Source: an uncultured Clostridium sp. (GTDB lineage Bacteria > Bacillota > Clostridia > Lachnospirales > Lachnospiraceae). Taken from it: a DNA stretch of 7,801 nucleotides. The stretch lies in assembly GCA_900541315.1 (NCBI GenBank), contig UQJF01000132.1, positions 1 through 7,801 on the forward strand, in the 5' to 3' direction. A program made the translations under genes and the position numbers. Positions 5,948-7,801 of the stretch are shown here, in pieces. How positions within the stretch are numbered: the first letter of the stretch is position 1; each line of letters starts with the position of its first letter. The notes under the pieces were generated by a model. That model ran no database searches, had not been told where the DNA came from, and worked only from the letters and a program-made list of their open reading frames with translations.

Positions 5948-5994
5948 GGTCGGGGAGAAAAAATAAACAATACCTACGATGAGGATGAAAAATA

Positions 5995-6561
5995 ATGAAA
6001 ACAACCTTACAGGATATTATAAAAAAGAACCCTATTATGGCGGCTCTCTGTAGAGAAGAAGATCTGGATGATCTTTGCCTTTCACGGGTAAAATTGGCAT
6101 ATATTTTCTGTGGAAACCTGAAAACGCTGCCATTTATTGTGGAGCGAGTGAGAAAAGCAGGAATTGAACCCTTTGTGTATATGGATTTTATAGATGGGCT
6201 GTCATCAAAGGACAGCGCAGTGGAATTTGTGAAATATTATACAAGTGCAGCAGGAATCGTAACTACAAAATCCAATCAGGTAAGAAGAGCAAAGGCATTG
6301 GACTTGCTGGCAATCCAGCGTTTTTTTGTGTTTGATGCTATTTCACAGGCCAATATCCGCCATCAGATCAAGAGTTGTACAGCAGACGGTGTGGAGATCC
6401 TTCCAGGTGTCATATTAAGTGTTATAAGTGATCTTTCCAAAGAAAGTCGGATCCCTTTTATAACCGGTGGTTTTATTAATACGAAAAATGAGATCGAGGC
6501 TGCTATGGAAAGTGGAGCAGCAGGTATCACTACTTCTGTGCCTAATCTCTGGTTTTTATAA
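5995..6561 (+). CDS. glpP: GlpP-family glycerol-3-phosphate-responsive RNA antiterminator
   Basis: This 188-residue protein belongs to the G3P_antiterm (GlpP) family. In Bacillus, GlpP with glycerol-3-phosphate binds leader RNA and prevents early termination of glpD and related transcripts. The fold is a phosphate-binding TIM barrel. Visible family blocks are FVYMDFIDGLSSKDSAVEF (60-78), GIVTTKSNQVRRAKALDLL (87-105), IQRFFVFDA (107-115), VEILPG (133-138), the phosphate-loop-like PFITGGFI (154-161), and GAAGITTSVPNLW (174-186) near the C-terminus. Length is normal (B. subtilis 192). AGGA (5982-5985) precedes the ATG by 9 nt. No glycerol gene (glpF, glpK, glpD) is in the window. The nearest partner is the preceding ABC operon, which has a terminator in its leader. 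It may regulate that leader (inference) or act on distant glycerol genes. Confidence 0.9.
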   Translation: MKTTLQDIIKKNPIMAALCREEDLDDLCLSRVKLAYIFCGNLKTLPFIVERVRKAGIEPFVYMDFIDGLSSKDSAVEFVKYYTSAAGIVTTKSNQVRRAKALDLLAIQRFFVFDAISQANIRHQIKSCTADGVEILPGVILSVISDLSKESRIPFITGGFINTKNEIEAAMESGAAGITTSVPNLWFL

Positions 6562-6587
6562 TAAAACAGGCTATTCTGTTTAAACTA
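6559..6587 (+). promoter_or_regulatory. candidate forespore (sigma-G type) promoter of gpr
   Basis: TAATA (6559-6563), close to the sigma-G -35 GHATR, and TAAACTA (6581-6587), five of seven matches to the -10 CATNHTA, are 17 bp apart. This would start transcription near 6594, about 30 nt before gpr, as expected for a forespore-expressed gene. The match is imperfect and was found by eye in a region chosen for that reason. Confidence 0.3.
6564..6581 (+). terminator. weak hairpin after the GlpP-family gene
   Basis: AAACAG (6564-6569) pairs with CTGTTT (6576-6581) around a 6-nt loop, immediately after the stop codon. The stem is short, with only two G-C pairs and no real T-run, so it is at best a leaky terminator. 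Some gpr transcript may come from read-through. Confidence 0.2.
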
Positions 6588-6623
6588 ACCTTTATATTGA
6601 TATTATTAAGGAGGGCGAACAGA

Positions 6624-7589
6624 ATGAAAACAGCCAGACTTGAAATACGCACAGATCTTGCCCTGGAAGAAAGAGAAGGATTAAAAGAGCAGGCAAAAGA
6701 AGTATCAGGTGTTTCTTTTCGAAAATGGAAGGGAAAGACGGAAGATGTGCAGATCACGGAAGTGAAGGTATTAAATGAGGCAGGAGCAGAGACTTTAGGA
6801 AAGCCAGTAGGAAGTTATCTCACATTAGAAGCAGACAGACTGCTTCTGCCGGATGAGGATTTCCACAGTGAAGTCTCAGATGAGCTGGCAAACGTATTAA
6901 AAGAGCTGGCAGAGCATGCGCTGGGGAAAAAGGAAGGGGAAAAAAAGAAAGCTCCCTTTTTGCACAGCCAGCCGGTCATATTAGTTGCCGGTCTTGGAAA
7001 CCAGAGCGTAACACCTGATTCCCTTGGTCCGCGCACTGTAAATAATCTTAGTGTTTCGCAAAATGAAACGGGATTAAAAGCTATTGCACCTGGTGTCATG
7101 GCACAAACAGGTATGGAAACTGCCCGGATATTATCAGGTATCATCCGCGAAATAAAACCGGATCTGGTCATTGCCATCGATGCTCTGGCGGCAAGAAGCA
7201 TCCGGCGTCTGGGAACTACCATACAGCTGACTGATACAGGGATACATCCCGGATCCGGAGTGGGAAATCACAGGCACAGCCTGACAAAGGAAACTCTGGG
7301 GATACCTGTGCTGGCTGTTGGCGTTCCTACAGTGGTGGGAGCAGCAGCCATTGTCCACGATACCATTTCTGCCCTGACCGGAGTGCTGGCATCAGAAGAA
7401 GCTACGAAAAATACAGGCAAATGGATCGAAAACATGAACCCGGAAGATCAGTACCGCATGATCCGGGAACTGCTGGAGCCAGAATTTGGAAGTCTTTATG
7501 TAACGCCTCCGGATATTGATCAGAGAGTGAAGCAGCTAAGCTTTACGATTTCGGAGGGGATACACAGAGCTGTAACAGTATTCAGATAA
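6624..7589 (+). CDS. gpr: germination protease (GPR), spore SASP-degrading aspartic peptidase
   Basis: GPR (peptidase A25) is made in the forespore as a zymogen, trims its own N-terminus, and during germination degrades the small acid-soluble proteins that coat spore DNA. The product is 321 residues, typical of clostridial GPR and shorter than the ~370 of Bacillus. The N-terminus carries RTDLALEE (9-16), matching the known self-cleavage context, so cutting after Asp11 would remove an 11-residue propeptide. The core shows VAGLGNQSVTPDSLGPRTVN (121-140) with Asp132 and VIAIDALAARSIRRLG (182-197) with Asp186, the likely catalytic pair by family comparison. GIHPGSGVGNHR (206-217) and VGVPTVVGAA (232-241) follow. 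ATG 6624 is preferred over the in-frame ATG 6597 because AAGGAGG (6608-6614) lies 9 nt upstream. It shows that the organism forms spores. Confidence 0.97.
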   Translation: MKTARLEIRTDLALEEREGLKEQAKEVSGVSFRKWKGKTEDVQITEVKVLNEAGAETLGKPVGSYLTLEADRLLLPDEDFHSEVSDELANVLKELAEHALGKKEGEKKKAPFLHSQPVILVAGLGNQSVTPDSLGPRTVNNLSVSQNETGLKAIAPGVMAQTGMETARILSGIIREIKPDLVIAIDALAARSIRRLGTTIQLTDTGIHPGSGVGNHRHSLTKETLGIPVLAVGVPTVVGAAAIVHDTISALTGVLASEEATKNTGKWIENMNPEDQYRMIRELLEPEFGSLYVTPPDIDQRVKQLSFTISEGIHRAVTVFR

Positions 7590-7664
7590 CACGATATTTA
7601 TGTCAGCCTGTGTTGGTGATTTTAGAAAATAAGATTTCAGAAACAGATAAAATGTACTCTCGGA

Positions 7665-7801
7665 GTCTTTCATGCACCTGCCTTTGCGGCCGATTTTCCG
7701 TCAGTCGCACCCGAATTTTAGAGGCGGACGCAACGCCAACGCCTCAAAAATCTGGGCACAACTGACAAAAAATCTTCTCGCAAAATCAAGTACAAAAAGA
7801 T
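7665..7801 (-). repeat. long imperfect inverted repeat / structured element downstream of gpr
   Basis: The arm 7665-7726 is complementary to 7740-7801 around a 13-nt loop (7727-7739). By hand alignment about 44 of 62 positions are Watson-Crick pairs, with two one-base gaps. Perfect blocks include GAGGCG/CGCCTC, GTCAGT/ACTGAC and TTTGCG/CGCAAA. Of the mismatched columns, about ten become G-U pairs if the minus strand is the RNA, against about three on the plus strand. This points to a structured minus-strand RNA or a mobile palindromic repeat. The arm reaches the window edge and may continue. No coding sequence with convincing support is present in 7590-7801. Confidence 0.7.

Noticed and set aside
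6815..7222. Minus-strand ORF of 135 codons, and 7134-7358
   Set aside because: Both lie opposite gpr, which is clearly coding. The translations are unlike any protein family and lack start signals.
7536..7673. Minus-strand 45-codon ORF starting MKDSESTFYLFLKS
   Set aside because: It starts inside the inverted repeat, overlaps the 3' end of gpr, and has only a poor GGCAGG ribosome binding site. It is probably a by-product of the repeat element.
1..7801. CRISPR array, tRNA or rRNA genes
   Set aside because: No regularly spaced direct repeats and no cloverleaf or rRNA signature were seen.

Overview
The window looks like a chromosomal segment of a spore-forming, low-to-moderate GC Firmicute, most likely Lachnospiraceae (inference). 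The reasons are a germination protease gene (gpr), a Gram-positive-type ribosomal protein gene rpsT, a YwlG/UPF0340 gene, strong GGAGG ribosome binding sites, and a sugar ABC transporter of the type common in gut Clostridia.

Layout. Positions 1-247 (minus) hold the N-terminal part of a transposase whose element continues off the left edge. Next come a UPF0340 gene (462-1067, plus) and a perfect bidirectional terminator (1108-1142) shared with the convergent rpsT (1176-1439, minus). Positions 1440-1790 contain no gene. They hold the rpsT leader and promoter (minus), three GCATAT-type half sites, a probable promoter (plus), and a 65-nt leader in which an early hairpin competes with an intrinsic terminator. 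This leader precedes a four-gene unit: a divergent nucleoside-hydrolase-like enzyme (1791-2741), a lipoprotein solute-binding protein (2807-4129) and two CUT1 permeases (4132-4992, 4997-5842). The unit ends in a strong terminator (5874-5913). After it come a GlpP-family RNA antiterminator (5995-6561) and gpr (6624-7589). The right edge (about 7665-7801) is a long imperfect inverted repeat.

How it may work together (inference). The transporter would import a ribosylated or sugar-like compound, and the cytoplasmic hydrolase would split it. The energising ATPase is not encoded here and is presumably a shared MsmX-type subunit. The terminator-bearing leader and the nearby antiterminator protein together suggest that this operon is controlled by transcription antitermination. 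That possible GlpP-family/leader pair is the most promising undescribed system in the window. The hydrolase-transporter-GlpP block appears to sit between rpsT and gpr, which are neighbours in Bacillus and many Clostridia, so it is probably accessory DNA.
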